Notes: generated by a model from the letters alone, not told the origin. DNA of 64,000 nucleotides from Hymenobacter sp. YC55 (GCF_029433095.1 NZ_JARNTX010000001.1:1488001-1552000); one strand, 5' to 3'. Shown: positions 43,198 through 52,642, numbered from the stretch's first letter. Numbers and translations: made by a program.

Positions 43198-44211
43198 ATG
43201 AAACACCTTCTCAACATCCTTTTCGATCAGCAACTGCTTTCCCACGCCGAGGCGCGGCAGGCCATGCTGCACATCGGGCAGGGCGAGGCCAATCCGGCAG
43301 AAATGGCGGCGTTTATGGCCGTGTACCGGATGCGCCCTATTTCAGTACCCGAGCTAGCTGGCTTCCGCGACGCGCTGCTCAGCCTCAGCCGTGACCCGGA
43401 GCTAGGCACCCACGACACCGTAGATATAGTAGGCACCGGCGGCGACGGCAAAGATACGCTCAACATCAGCACGTTGGCTTGCTTTGTGGTAGCAGGTGCG
43501 GGTTACAAGGTTACCAAGCACGGCAACATCGGTGTATCGTCGGTGTGCGGCTCGTCGGATGTGCTGGCGCAGCTTGGGGTAGACTTTGCGGTAAGCAACG
43601 ACGTGCTGAAGCGGCAGGTGGAGACGGCCAATATTTGCTTTCTGCACGCGCCTTCGTTCCATCCGGCTATGCGGCATGCAGGCCCGGTGCGGCGCGAGTT
43701 GGGCGTGCGCACCTTCTTCAATATTCTTGGCCCACTCGTGAATCCAGCTCGGCCGCGCTACCAGGTAGCCGGTACGTTTAGCCTGGAGCTGTTGCGCCTC
43801 TACCACTACTTGCTGCAACAAACCGATGCGTGCTACACTGTGGTGCACGCCCTGGATGGCTACGACGAACTGTCCCTCACTGCGGCAGCAAAGCTAGCCA
43901 CCAGTACGGGCGAGCAAATGGTAACGGCGGCCGACTTTGGTTTGCAGGCCACCGAGCCCACCGAGCTAGCAGGTGGCCGCAATGCAGCCGAGTCGGCGCA
44001 GCTGTTCCTGAACGTGCTAGAAGGCCGCGCCACTCGGCCTCAGCGCGACGTGGTAACGGCCAACGCCGCCTTAGCCATCCGTTGTTTGGAACCCAGCTTT
44101 GGTTTCGCCGAAGCCTTGGCCGCTGCGCAAGAGTCGTTGGATTCCGGGCGGGCACGAACGGCGCTGCGGAAGCTGTTGGCCGCCACGCACAGCAACCTAG
44201 TGGCTGTGTAA
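43198..44211 (+). CDS. trpD: Anthranilate phosphoribosyltransferase
   Basis: A 337-residue enzyme that transfers phosphoribosyl from PRPP to anthranilate. The Gly-rich PRPP site VDIVGTGGDGKDTLNIST is at about 75-92, followed by KHGNIGVSS(V)CGSSDVL and RTFFNILGPLVNPARPRYQV. I chose the ATG at 43198; the frame is open another 16 codons upstream (MSHCLPTRQAS), but that part does not match the family. 99 bp after trpG. Confidence 0.95.
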   Translation: MKHLLNILFDQQLLSHAEARQAMLHIGQGEANPAEMAAFMAVYRMRPISVPELAGFRDALLSLSRDPELGTHDTVDIVGTGGDGKDTLNISTLACFVVAGAGYKVTKHGNIGVSSVCGSSDVLAQLGVDFAVSNDVLKRQVETANICFLHAPSFHPAMRHAGPVRRELGVRTFFNILGPLVNPARPRYQVAGTFSLELLRLYHYLLQQTDACYTVVHALDGYDELSLTAAAKLATSTGEQMVTAADFGLQATEPTELAGGRNAAESAQLFLNVLEGRATRPQRDVVTANAALAIRCLEPSFGFAEALAAAQESLDSGRARTALRKLLAATHSNLVAV

Positions 44212-44289
44212 CTATCATTCAACAACCCGCGGAACACTGATTTCGCCCTTACACTTAACCGTTGCTAGCTGTAAGCTGGTGCTATTGAA

Positions 44290-45105
44290 ATGCCCACCAT
44301 TCTCGACAAAATCATCACGCACAAGCGCCAAGAGGTAATTGACCGCCAAGCGTTGGTAGCCGTGAAACTGCTGGAAAAAAGCCTCTACATGGACTCGCAG
44401 CCGCTGAGCTTGCGCCACTACCTGCTGCGCGACGACCTGAGCGGCATCATTGCCGAGTTCAAGCGCAAGTCGCCGAGCAAGGGCGTAATCAATGCCCACG
44501 CGCCGGTGGAGCGAACCACGTTGGGCTACATGCAAGCCGGTGCCTCGGCGCTGTCGGTACTCACCGATACCGAGTTCTTCGGTGGCAAAAACGAGGATCT
44601 GACTGTTGCCCGGCGCTACAATTTCTGCCCTATTCTGCGCAAAGATTTCGTGGTAGATGAGTACCAGATTCTGGAAGCAAAAAGCATTGGCGCTGATGCC
44701 ATCCTGCTCATTGCGGCCGTACTGACGGGCGAAGAAGTGCTGCGCTTGGGCCGTTTCGCCAAGAGCCTCGGCCTGGAAGTGCTGCTCGAAATCCACAGCG
44801 CCGAAGAACTCGACAAAACGCTGCACCCTGATGCCGTAAGCTTGGTGGGTGTCAACAACCGCAACCTCCACGACTTCTCCGTTAGCCTCGACACCTCCGG
44901 CGAGCTAGCTCAGCGCATTCCCAACGACTACGTGAAAGTGACCGAGAGTGGGCTAAGCTCAGCGGCCGACATCGAGGCGTTGCGCGCCGTCGGCTACCGA
45001 GGCTTCCTTATAGGCGAAACATTCATGCGCCACGGCCGCCCCGAAAAAGCCTGCGCCGCCTTGGTGCAGCAGCTCCGCGCCACCGAAGCAGTGACATTGC
45101 TCTAA
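44290..45105 (+). CDS. trpC: Indole-3-glycerol phosphate synthase
   Basis: A 271-residue TIM barrel that closes the indole ring. The N-terminus is typical (ILDKIITHKRQEV). Catalytic Lys and Glu motifs are visible: IIAEFKRKSPSKG, SVLTDTEFFGG, LRKDFVVDEYQI and VGVNNRNLHDF, ending with ESGLSSAADIEAL. It is not fused to TrpF, which is a separate gene 34 bp downstream. Starts at the ATG at 44290, 78 bp after trpD. Confidence 0.95.
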   Translation: MPTILDKIITHKRQEVIDRQALVAVKLLEKSLYMDSQPLSLRHYLLRDDLSGIIAEFKRKSPSKGVINAHAPVERTTLGYMQAGASALSVLTDTEFFGGKNEDLTVARRYNFCPILRKDFVVDEYQILEAKSIGADAILLIAAVLTGEEVLRLGRFAKSLGLEVLLEIHSAEELDKTLHPDAVSLVGVNNRNLHDFSVSLDTSGELAQRIPNDYVKVTESGLSSAADIEALRAVGYRGFLIGETFMRHGRPEKACAALVQQLRATEAVTLL

Positions 45106-45139
45106 AGCCGTTTTGCGGCCGACGCACTCCTTTCCAGCC

Positions 45140-45778
45140 ATGACCCCAACAACGCCTTATTTGAAAGTTTGCGGCATGCGGCAGCCAGAAAATATGGCGG
45201 CAGTTGCTGCCTTGCGGCCGGACTTTTTGGGGTTCATCTTCTACCCAAAGTCTAGCCGGTATGTGGGTGCGCAGCTTAGCAAAACGGAACTAGCGGCGCT
45301 GCCAACCGGAATTCGCAAGGTGGGGGTATTTGTGGATGAAAGTACGGAGGCGGTGCTGGCGCGCGTAGCCGAGCTAGGGCTAGATTTGGTGCAGCTCCAT
45401 GGCTGGGAAACCCCCGCGCAGTGCGCAGCTATTCGGGCCGCGGGAGTACCCGTTATCAAGGTCTTCTCGGTGGGAGAGGAGTTCGACTTCGAGGTGTTGC
45501 TGCCCTACGTGGAGAGCGTCGACTATTTCCTCTTCGACACCAAAGGCAGCCAGCCCGGCGGCAACGGCACTGCCTTCGACTGGAACCTGCTAACTGCCTA
45601 CAACTTGCCGGTGCCTTATTTCCTGGCTGGCGGCCTCAGTTTAGATCAAGCCGACGACTTGCGGAACTTGCGCCTGCCGGGCTTGTTTGCACTGGACCTA
45701 AATAGCCGTTTCGAAATTGAACCGGGCTTGAAAGACGCCGAAATGCTGCGGCAACTTTTTACTGAACTACGAACCTGA
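45140..45778 (+). CDS. trpF: Phosphoribosylanthranilate isomerase
   Basis: A 212-residue TIM barrel catalysing the Amadori rearrangement before TrpC. The catalytic Cys is in LKVCGMRQPEN near residue 10; phosphate-binding and Asp motifs follow (VDYFLFDTKGSQPGGNG, FLAGGLSLDQADDL, LDLNSRFEIEPGLKD). The ATG at 45140 is chosen because family members begin shortly before KVCG; an upstream in-frame ATG at 45113 adds nine unrelated residues. The last segment has FALDLNSR where most TrpF proteins have VDVSSG; still plausible. Confidence 0.93.
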   Translation: MTPTTPYLKVCGMRQPENMAAVAALRPDFLGFIFYPKSSRYVGAQLSKTELAALPTGIRKVGVFVDESTEAVLARVAELGLDLVQLHGWETPAQCAAIRAAGVPVIKVFSVGEEFDFEVLLPYVESVDYFLFDTKGSQPGGNGTAFDWNLLTAYNLPVPYFLAGGLSLDQADDLRNLRLPGLFALDLNSRFEIEPGLKDAEMLRQLFTELRT

Positions 45779-45883
45779 TAGGACTTGCAATAATAAGCCG
45801 AGGTAGATAGCCGCCAAATGTTGCGCTTCGCCCTGCTTCATTCTGCAAGTATCTGCATCATCCCCACCGAAACCCTACGAGCC

Positions 45884-47083
45884 ATGACGCCCACAACCTA
45901 TAAAGAACCCACTGCCCGCGGCTACTACGGCCAGTTTGGCGGCGCCTTCATCCCCGAAATGCTCTACCCCAACGTGGAAGAGCTGCGCGACAATTACCTC
46001 ACCATCCTCGCCGACCCGGAGTTTCAGCGCGAGTACCAGCAACTCCTGCGCGACTTTGTAGGGCGACCCACGCCGCTATTCGAGGCCAAGCGGCTGTCGA
46101 AGAAGTACAACACGCGCATCTTTCTGAAACGGGAAGACCTTTGCCACACCGGCGCCCACAAGGTCAACAACACGGTGGGGCAGATTTTGCTGGCGCAGCG
46201 GCTCGGCAAAACGCGCATCATTGCCGAAACGGGTGCCGGGCAACACGGCGTGGCCACGGCCACCGTGTGCGCGCTGATGGGCATGGAGTGCATTGTGTAT
46301 ATGGGCTCGGTAGACATGGAGCGGCAGCGCCCCAACGTGGAGCGAATGCGCCTGCTCGGTGCCGAAGTTCGCCCCGCTACCAGCGGCAGCCAAACCCTGA
46401 AAGACGCCACCAACGAAGCCATCCGCGACTGGATTTCCAATCCCGTTGACACCCACTATATCATTGGCTCGGTGGTAGGTCCGCACCCGTACCCCGATTT
46501 GGTGGCACGCTTGCAATCCATTATCAGCGAGGAAATGCGCAAGCAGCTGTTAGAAAAAACGGGTTCGGAGTTGCCGCAGTACGTGGTGGCTTGCGTGGGT
46601 GGCGGTTCCAATGCAGCCGGCGCGTTCTACCACTTTCTCGACGAGCCGTCGGTGCAGCTGATTGCGGTAGAAGCAGCTGGCCATGGTATTACGTCGGGTC
46701 ACTCGGCGGCTACGTCGGTGTTGGGTAAGCCGGGCATTATTCATGGTTCGCGCACGCTGCTTATGCAGGACGAAGACGGCCAGATTACCGAGCCGTATTC
46801 GCTGTCGGCGGGTCTCGACTATCCAGGTATTGGGCCGTTGCATGCCTATCTGGCGGCGGAAGGCCGGGCGCGGTTCATTTCCATTGAAGACGAAACTGCC
46901 TTGCGGGCAGTAGCGGAGTGCAGCCGCTTGGAGGGCATTATTCCGGCTCTGGAAACCGCGCACGCATTGGCTGCCCTCGGTGAGTTAGGCGCAGGCCCCA
47001 ACGATGTAGTGGTTATCAACCTTTCCGGCCGCGGCGACAAGGACCTGGAAACCTACATGAAGTACGCGGATTCTATTAAGTAA
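45884..47083 (+). CDS. trpB: Tryptophan synthase beta chain
   Basis: A 399-residue PLP enzyme condensing indole and serine. The PLP lysine is in [13 protein letters not shown] (near residue 90), followed by [14 protein letters not shown], the phosphate loop [12 protein letters not shown], and the C-terminal [12 protein letters not shown]. This is the standard TrpB1 type that works with TrpA. The start at 45884 ([22 protein letters not shown]) matches the family; the longer frame from 45818 does not. 105 bp after trpF. Confidence 0.96.
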   Translation: MTPTTYKEPTARGYYGQFGGAFIPEMLYPNVEELRDNYLTILADPEFQREYQQLLRDFVGRPTPLFEAKRLSKKYNTRIFLKREDLCHTGAHKVNNTVGQILLAQRLGKTRIIAETGAGQHGVATATVCALMGMECIVYMGSVDMERQRPNVERMRLLGAEVRPATSGSQTLKDATNEAIRDWISNPVDTHYIIGSVVGPHPYPDLVARLQSIISEEMRKQLLEKTGSELPQYVVACVGGGSNAAGAFYHFLDEPSVQLIAVEAAGHGITSGHSAATSVLGKPGIIHGSRTLLMQDEDGQITEPYSLSAGLDYPGIGPLHAYLAAEGRARFISIEDETALRAVAECSRLEGIIPALETAHALAALGELGAGPNDVVVINLSGRGDKDLETYMKYADSIK

Positions 47084-47178
47084 AAACTAGCCCGCCGAGG
47101 GCGCAGGAGATTATGCGAAAGCCGCGCAACCTCCGCGCCCTTGGCGTAACTCTCCGTGCCTACTGCGGAAACCTGATA

Positions 47179-47961
47179 ATGAATAACCGAATCCAACAAG
47201 CTTTCCAAAAGCAGGACAAGAAGCTGCTCAATGTGTACTTCACGGCGGGCTATCCGCGCCTGCACGACACCGTGCCGGTGCTCAAAGCCCTGACCGCCGC
47301 CGGCGCCGACCTTATTGAAATTGGAATGCCGTTTTCCGACCCGCTCGCCGATGGCCCCGTGATTCAGCAGAGCAGCACCGTAGCCTTGCAAAACGGTATG
47401 AACATGCGGGTGCTGTTCACGCAGCTCAAAGACATTCGCAACGAAGTGCCCGAAACGCCTATTCTGCTAATGGGCTACCTGAACCCGGTGATGCAGTTCG
47501 GAGTGGAAAACTTCTGCCGCGAAGCTGCCGCTGCGGGCGTCGATGGCGTTATCCTGCCCGACCTGCCGCTCGATGATTATGTAGACGAGTACCAGGAAAT
47601 CTTCCGGCGCTACAACCTGAAGCCGGTGTTTCTGATTACGCCCCAAACGGCACCCGCCCGCATCCGCCGCATCGATGAGTTGACGGATTCGTTTTTGTAC
47701 CTCGTTTCGGGGCCCGGTACTACGGGTGGGGCCAATACGCAGGCCGAAGGCGTACAGGATGCGTATTTCCAGCGTATCGAGGACATGCAGCTGCGCAACC
47801 CGCGCCTCATTGGCTTCGGCATTGCCGATAAAGCCTCATTCCAGCACGCTTGTCAGTACGCCGAAGGGGCTATCATCGGCTCGGCCCTTATCAAGGCGTT
47901 GGATGGTGTCGATGATGCCCCGGCTGCCGCCTCGCGGTTTGTTTCTTCTGTTCTAAACTAA
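47179..47961 (+). CDS. trpA: Tryptophan synthase alpha chain
   Basis: A 260-residue TIM barrel that releases indole from indole-3-glycerol phosphate. Catalytic Glu and Asp are in LIEIGMPFSDPLADGPVIQ; other motifs are LLMGYLNPVMQFG, GVILPDLPLDDY, and the phosphate-binding GPGTTGG and GSALIKAL. The start is the ATG at 47179. A longer open frame begins at 47113 but runs through a short intergenic sequence (CTCCGCGCCCTTGGCGTAAC) that looks non-coding. It is the last gene of the operon, followed by a 36-bp inverted repeat. Confidence 0.95.
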   Translation: MNNRIQQAFQKQDKKLLNVYFTAGYPRLHDTVPVLKALTAAGADLIEIGMPFSDPLADGPVIQQSSTVALQNGMNMRVLFTQLKDIRNEVPETPILLMGYLNPVMQFGVENFCREAAAAGVDGVILPDLPLDDYVDEYQEIFRRYNLKPVFLITPQTAPARIRRIDELTDSFLYLVSGPGTTGGANTQAEGVQDAYFQRIEDMQLRNPRLIGFGIADKASFQHACQYAEGAIIGSALIKALDGVDDAPAAASRFVSSVLN

Positions 47962-47995
47962 ATCGTTTTCCTGCTAAGTGTGAGCTATTAGCTCT

Positions 47996-48111
47996 CCTTC
48001 ATCTGTCATCCTGAGCTTGCGAAGGACCTTCCCACGTTGGCACGAACCACTGTTTCGCCAGCAGTATACGCGTGAGAAGGTCCTTCGCAAGCTCAGGATG
48101 ACAGATGAAGG
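47996..48111. repeat. Perfect 36-bp inverted repeat after the trp operon
   Basis: The left arm 47996-48031 and right arm 48076-48111 are exact complements (arms contain CATCCTGAGCTTGCGAAGGA and its reverse), separated by 44 bases. It resembles the other hairpin repeats in its CCTGAGCTTGCGAAG part, but the sequence is a different family. There is no T-run. It may also insulate trpA from the DAHP synthase gene. Confidence 0.85.
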
Positions 48112-48175
48112 ATGGCAAACCATATGCGGGGAAAATATCGGCCAGTATGGCCTAGCGTTTTTTGATTTTTGAAGT

Positions 48176-49189
48176 ATGATTATCCAACTCGACCCTCATA
48201 TCACGGAAGCCGCGAAGGCGGATATTCTGGCGCACATCAAGGCCGTGAAGTACAAAGCCACGGACGTCACCACGCAGCGGGCGCACTACCTGGTGGCCAT
48301 TGGCAAAGCAGACTTCGATTTGCGCACCATCGGCCAGTTGCCGGGCATCCTCGACATTCACCGGGTTTCTGACGACTACAAGCTAGTGAGCCGCAAGTGG
48401 CGCGTACGCCCTACCGTGCTCGACCTCGGCGACGGGGTGCGTATAGGGGAAGGCAGCCTGACGCTGGCCGCTGGCCCTTGCAGCATCGAGAGCGAGCCGC
48501 AGATGGAACTGATGATGCAGCACCTCATCGACAATGATGTGCGCATTATGCGGGGGGGCGTGTTCAAACCCCGTTCGTCGCCGTACTCGTTTCGCGGGTT
48601 GGGCATGGATGGGTTGAAGTTGTTTCACCAAATGGCCCGGGCCCGCGGCATCAAAATTATTACCGAAGTAATGCAGGTGTCGCAGGTGGAAGAGATGCAC
48701 GACTACGTGGACGTGTTTCAGGTGGGCGCCCGCAACACGCAGAACTTCAACCTGCTCGATGCCTTGGGCGGGGTTGATAAGCCGGTGATGATTAAGCGCG
48801 GCATTTCGGGTACGCTGGAAGAATTGCTGTCGTCGGCTGAGTACGTGTTTTCGGGCGGTAACGAGAAGCTGATTTTGTGCGAGCGGGGCATTCGGACCTT
48901 CGAAACGGCCAGCCGCAACACCCTCGACCTGAACGCCGTGCCTATTCTGAAAGAGAAAACGCACTTGCCCGTTATCGTGGATCCTTCGCACGGTATTGGC
49001 ATTCGGGAGTACGTGCCCACCATGGCGCTAGCCGGCGTAATGGCCGGTGCCGATGGTATCATCTACGAAGCCCACGAGAAGCCCGAAGAGGCTTCTTCCG
49101 ACGGGGCCCAAACCTTGAACTTCGAAGAATCCGGCCGCCTGATTCGCAACCTGCGCAGGGTATACGCGCTGCGGCAGGAGCTGGAGTAG
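48176..49189 (+). CDS. aroF: 3-deoxy-7-phosphoheptulonate (DAHP) synthase, type I-beta
   Basis: A 337-residue enzyme of the first shikimate step. The N-terminal 70 residues form a ferredoxin-like regulatory domain (MIIQLDPHITEAAKADILAHI), as in Thermotoga-type DAHP synthase. The barrel shows LAAGPCSIES with the metal-binding Cys, GGVFKPRSSPYSFRGLG, MIKRGISGTLEE, ILCERGIRTFE and VDPSHGIGIREYVP. It lacks a fused chorismate mutase domain. It lies directly after the trp genes, consistent with feeding chorismate to tryptophan, but the inverted repeat between them suggests separate transcription. The symbol is approximate. Confidence 0.92.
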   Translation: MIIQLDPHITEAAKADILAHIKAVKYKATDVTTQRAHYLVAIGKADFDLRTIGQLPGILDIHRVSDDYKLVSRKWRVRPTVLDLGDGVRIGEGSLTLAAGPCSIESEPQMELMMQHLIDNDVRIMRGGVFKPRSSPYSFRGLGMDGLKLFHQMARARGIKIITEVMQVSQVEEMHDYVDVFQVGARNTQNFNLLDALGGVDKPVMIKRGISGTLEELLSSAEYVFSGGNEKLILCERGIRTFETASRNTLDLNAVPILKEKTHLPVIVDPSHGIGIREYVPTMALAGVMAGADGIIYEAHEKPEEASSDGAQTLNFEESGRLIRNLRRVYALRQELE

Positions 49190-49310
49190 GCCGTACGTTT
49201 TTGGCTTTTGTTTTTCGTTATTGGTGGCTGATGTTTCTTTGGGTGGCGGTTCAGCTTTGGCTGTTGACTAGCTACTGCGGAACCTCGCCACCGATACCGA
49301 AAAGCCCGGC

Positions 49311-50678
49311 ATGACCTTCACCTTCAGCGCCTACAGTAGCTTGCTGCTGCCCTTCTTTCTGCAAGGGGTGGTAGTAAGCATCGTGCTGCTGACACGTGGC
49401 CGGCGGCACGGAACCGCTTCGGATGGGTGGCTGGCTTTGCTGTTGTTGCTGCACTCTGTCCGGTTGGCGCAGTGGATGCTTGGGTTTGGCGGTTGGTACG
49501 ACGCCCACAATGCGCTATCGACGTTCATGTTCTACTTCCCGTTCGGGAATTGGCTGGCGCTAGGGCCAACGCTTTACTTTTATTTCCGCAGCCTCACCAA
49601 CCAAGAGTTTCGGTTTGGACGAAGGGAACTGCTGCATTTCGTGCCGGCGCTGCTGTATTTGGGGTGGCGGGCAGCCGCTTTTATAGTAGATGTGGGGTGG
49701 GAGCATGGGGTGCGCGGGCGGCCGTTTCCGTACCACTTCGGCACCAAGGGCCAGTTGGCGGCTATGCAGCAAGGCCTCAGCTTTTGGGTGGAGGCGCTAG
49801 GCTACGTATCAATAGCGTGGTATGCCTGGCTGACCTTGCGCGAGTACCAACAGTACCGCCGCTACATCAACGACTACTTCTCCGACACCGAGCGAATTCG
49901 GTTTGTGTGGCTTCGCAATTTGTTGGTAGCCATGCTGCTAGGCGTGGGCACCACCTTTCTGTTCTCGGTAGTGAATGTGGGCGTGGTGTCACTCAACTTC
50001 TATCAAATGTGGTATGAGTTCCTGGCTACGGGCATTCTGATTTACTTTCTCAGCATTGCCGGCCTGCTCACCAACGACCGGCTGGCCGTGCCGCTGCAGT
50101 TCTTGCCTACTCCCGCTGAGGCCGCCGAAGTTGAAGTACCTGCTGCTCCGCTGGCGGTGCCACTGGCAGAACGCTCATCGGCGCGAGTACCAGCCGCAAC
50201 TGCCGGTTCAGGGGAAGACGATGCTTGGTTGACTGCTTTGGAGGCAAGTCCTAACAGCCTGTCTGCCGATAAAGCAACGGCCACTGCCTCGGTAGTCGAT
50301 AAGCCAGCGCCAACTGCCGAGGCTACTGACCCGGAACTAGCCCGGTGGGCCGCGCGCCTAAGTGACCTCATGGCTGCTGACCGGCCCTACTTGCTTCCAG
50401 AATTGACTTTGCCACAGCTAGCGGCGCGCTTGGGTACCAATACTTCGGTGCTCTCGCGCGTCATCAACGCGGGCTTCAACCAGAATTTCAACGACTACGT
50501 GAACGAATACCGCGTGCAAGAGGCCGAGCGTCGTTTGCGCGACCCGCGGTACCGGCATTACACCTTGTTGGCCATAGCCTTGGAATCGGGGTTCAATTCT
50601 AAATCTACGTTTAATCGGGTGTTTAAAAAGCTGCGCGGCGCAACGCCGAGTGAGGTAGCCGCGGGTCTCAATCTATAA
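49311..50678 (+). CDS. AraC-type regulator with membrane-spanning N-terminus
   Basis: 455 residues. The first about 250 carry six to seven hydrophobic helices (LLLPFFLQGVVVSIVLL, WLALLLLLHSVRLAQWMLGF, LVAMLLGVGTTFLFSVVNVG, ILIYFLSIAGLL). An Ala/Pro/Glu-rich linker (about 260-340) connects to a C-terminal AraC helix-turn-helix (about 360-450: LTLPQLAARLGTNTSVLSRVINAGFNQNFNDYVNEYR, then AIALESGFNSKSTFNRVFKKLRGATPSE). Such membrane-anchored AraC proteins are common in Bacteroidota and probably sense an envelope signal. The target is not evident; the downstream genes at 50771 and 51201 are candidates only by position. Confidence 0.85.
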   Translation: MTFTFSAYSSLLLPFFLQGVVVSIVLLTRGRRHGTASDGWLALLLLLHSVRLAQWMLGFGGWYDAHNALSTFMFYFPFGNWLALGPTLYFYFRSLTNQEFRFGRRELLHFVPALLYLGWRAAAFIVDVGWEHGVRGRPFPYHFGTKGQLAAMQQGLSFWVEALGYVSIAWYAWLTLREYQQYRRYINDYFSDTERIRFVWLRNLLVAMLLGVGTTFLFSVVNVGVVSLNFYQMWYEFLATGILIYFLSIAGLLTNDRLAVPLQFLPTPAEAAEVEVPAAPLAVPLAERSSARVPAATAGSGEDDAWLTALEASPNSLSADKATATASVVDKPAPTAEATDPELARWAARLSDLMAADRPYLLPELTLPQLAARLGTNTSVLSRVINAGFNQNFNDYVNEYRVQEAERRLRDPRYRHYTLLAIALESGFNSKSTFNRVFKKLRGATPSEVAAGLNL

Positions 50679-50770
50679 GTTGGGACGTCCCGGAAGGTAA
50701 TTCGGGTCGCTTAGGGTAAGAGCGGGGTGTTGCTTTGGAGCATTGTTTCACCAACTCTACCCCCTGACCT

Positions 50771-51154
50771 ATGCGTGTCCTGAACGCCCTCCAATTTCAG
50801 TCGCCTTTGACTATGCTCACTGGTTTACTGCTGCTGACCAGCGCTTGCTGGGGCAATGTGCATTCCGATTTATTTATCGAGCCTGGCCAGCAGTTTGTGC
50901 TTGGTGGCAACCAGCGCGGCGCCTTCAAAGTAGCGGCTCGCAACGTGGGCAAAGTAGCCGTTGAAGTGAAAGAGCGGCCTGCCAATGGTGCCCCATTCAG
51001 TAAAGCAAACCTTAAGCCGGGGCAGCAAGCCACACTGCGGTTTGCGGCTGGCTCGGCGGCTGTGCTTGTCAATTCCACCGCCACCAAGGCCAACTTAGAT
51101 CTGCGCATCACCGGCGAAGCGAACTTGAATATGAGCAGCGAAAACAAGCTCTGA
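50771..51154 (+). CDS. Small secreted hypothetical protein
   Basis: A 127-residue protein with a central hydrophobic export segment (LTMLTGLLLLTSACWGNV; a possible lipoprotein Cys in SAC). The mature 95 residues are predicted beta-rich (FIEPGQQFVLGGNQRGAFKVAARNVGKVAVEVKER), like a small immunoglobulin- or jelly-roll-type envelope protein. No family was recognised. It is 46 bp upstream of the DoxX-fusion gene on the same strand, so they may form an operon. Confidence 0.65.
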   Translation: MRVLNALQFQSPLTMLTGLLLLTSACWGNVHSDLFIEPGQQFVLGGNQRGAFKVAARNVGKVAVEVKERPANGAPFSKANLKPGQQATLRFAAGSAAVLVNSTATKANLDLRITGEANLNMSSENKL

Positions 51155-51200
51155 GAAGAACCCACTACATCCCAACTTCTCACTCTCATTTCGTTTCGCC

Positions 51201-52238
51201 ATGAAAAAGCTTTTGTTTGTTGCGCAGCCTTTCTCTTCACGCCTCGCCGATGTCGTCTGGTTGCTTTTCCGCTTACACTTAGGGTTGTCTGTTGCTGTTG
51301 GGGCCGGTTGGGCTAAGCTAATTAACCTGACCACCACACAGGAAGCCGCCAAACTAGCCACCAGCGCCGTGCCCCTAGCGCCACCCGACTGGTTTGTGCA
51401 GCAAGTGGCCACCCTTGGTTTTACCTATCCTACACCGTATGTGTGGGCTTGGTTGGCCGCTTGGGGAGAATTTGCTGGTGGCCTGCTCATTGCAGTGGGG
51501 TTACTAACCCGTTGGAACGGGGTGCAACTCGCTTTTCAGTTTCTGATTGTTGCTTTTCTGTGGTACGGCGAGCCTGAGCCCTTTCTCAGCATGTATTATC
51601 AGCAATTCCTATTTTGGGCCTTTGTGCTGGTAGCAGCACTTGGGGGCGGGCGCTATTCCCTGGACTATTGGCTGGTACAAAAGGCGCACATTCATGCTTC
51701 TGCTCCGCTGGCGGCTACCCTAAAAGCTCAGGTAGCAACAGTCGTACTGGTGTTGGCTGCTGGTGCGGTGGTCGCGCAGCCGTCGCAGACGCCAGCCAAA
51801 GTGGCCATGCAGGAACTGACTGCTATTGCTCAGCAATGGACTGGCTCCCTAACCTACCTGGACTACACCACTAAAAAGCCTGTTATGCTTGCTACAACCC
51901 TAACTGGCATACAAGCTACACCGCTGGAGTTGGAGCTCGACTTTGTGTACCAAGAGCCTAATGGCAGCAAAGTGAAAGGCTCCGACAAGGTCCAACTTTC
52001 TGCTGATGGCACTCGCCTGACCTGGGATGGAGTACCGCTGCAAATCAGTAGCAAAACCCGCCTGCCAGATGAAACGCTGCAACTAGTGCTCGAAGGCCGC
52101 GGGCTAGACGACAAGAAGGACTGCCTGATTAAGCGCACCGTGCTCCTTAGTTCGCATCAGTTTTCAGTGCTGAAAGAAGTGAAATACGATGGTACTACCG
52201 CCTTCCTCATGCGTAACAAGTATGAGTTTCAACGATAA
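51201..52238 (+). CDS. DoxX-like membrane protein fused to a lipocalin-like domain
   Basis: A 345-residue protein. The N-terminal about 190 residues are a DoxX-type four-helix membrane domain: LFRLHLGLSVAVGAGWAKLI, then WAWLAAWGEFAGGLLIAVGLLTRWNGVQLAFQFLI with the conserved Gly-Glu motif, and a last helix VVLVLAAGAVVAQ. Residues about 205-345 form a beta-rich domain (WTGSLTYLDYTTKKPVMLATTLTG, LELELDFVYQEPNG, FLMRNKYEFQR) that looks lipocalin-like. The fold call for this part is my reading, not a named family. The fusion would place the beta domain on one face of the membrane. The role is unknown. Confidence 0.65.
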   Translation: MKKLLFVAQPFSSRLADVVWLLFRLHLGLSVAVGAGWAKLINLTTTQEAAKLATSAVPLAPPDWFVQQVATLGFTYPTPYVWAWLAAWGEFAGGLLIAVGLLTRWNGVQLAFQFLIVAFLWYGEPEPFLSMYYQQFLFWAFVLVAALGGGRYSLDYWLVQKAHIHASAPLAATLKAQVATVVLVLAAGAVVAQPSQTPAKVAMQELTAIAQQWTGSLTYLDYTTKKPVMLATTLTGIQATPLELELDFVYQEPNGSKVKGSDKVQLSADGTRLTWDGVPLQISSKTRLPDETLQLVLEGRGLDDKKDCLIKRTVLLSSHQFSVLKEVKYDGTTAFLMRNKYEFQR

Positions 52239-52464
52239 GCATAATAGCGAAAAGAACAGTGAAAAGTAGACGGCAACGGCTGCCATATATAGTAGTATGT
52301 GTAATAGTTGCCTTTATTTAGAAGGGGGTGTTAAGAAAAATCACTATATAAATTGAAATATGGCCTTCGAGCCGAGGGTGGGTAGAGTTAAAAATCTATG
52401 TTATTTTTCTGTGACACTCAAAAAAACAATAGCTCGACCGATACAGGTTACTAATCTTCTACTA

Positions 52465-52472
52465 TATATTTG
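52465..52472 (+). promoter_or_regulatory. -7 promoter element upstream of the phhA leader
   Basis: TATATTTG matches the TAnnTTTG consensus exactly. The -33 element is weak. It would start a transcript near 52476, giving a leader of about 180 bases. Confidence 0.55.
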
Positions 52473-52522
52473 TCACTATGATGTCGCACCAGCTAGTGAA
52501 ACAGTTTTGCCTAACCAATATT

Positions 52523-52642
52523 CGTCCCGCGCGGGACGGAGTCGGGCTGACTTGCCGGTACGGAAGCTAGAAGCGAAATATGACGCTTAACCTCTGAAAC
52601 CTTATATAGCCCGACTCCTAACACAAGGAGCCGGGCTTTTTT
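52523..52642 (+). promoter_or_regulatory. Riboswitch- or attenuator-like leader of phhA
   Basis: Elements in order: a perfect 16-bp palindrome CGTCCCGCGCGGGACG (52523-52538); GGAGTCGGGCT (52538-52548); small hairpins CCGGTACGG and AAGCG/CGCTT (52571-52588); AGCCCGACTCC (52608-52618), an exact complement of 52538-52548; then AGGAGCCGGGCT (52626-52637) and a T-run. The 52608 arm can pair either with the upstream segment (11 of 11, antiterminated) or with the downstream one (11 of 12, terminator). A 30-codon ORF (52478-52570) overlaps it, so translation-linked control is also possible. No known riboswitch class was recognised. Confidence 0.65.

Noticed and set aside
42812..47091. Antisense open frames across the trp operon
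   Set aside because: All are shadows of seven genes with complete catalytic motifs.
47113..47178. 22-residue N-terminal extension of TrpA
   Set aside because: The extension runs through a sequence resembling a common intergenic repeat and lacks similarity to TrpA N-termini.
52360..52590. 76-codon open frame before phhA
   Set aside because: It crosses the predicted promoter and the structured leader; no protein features.
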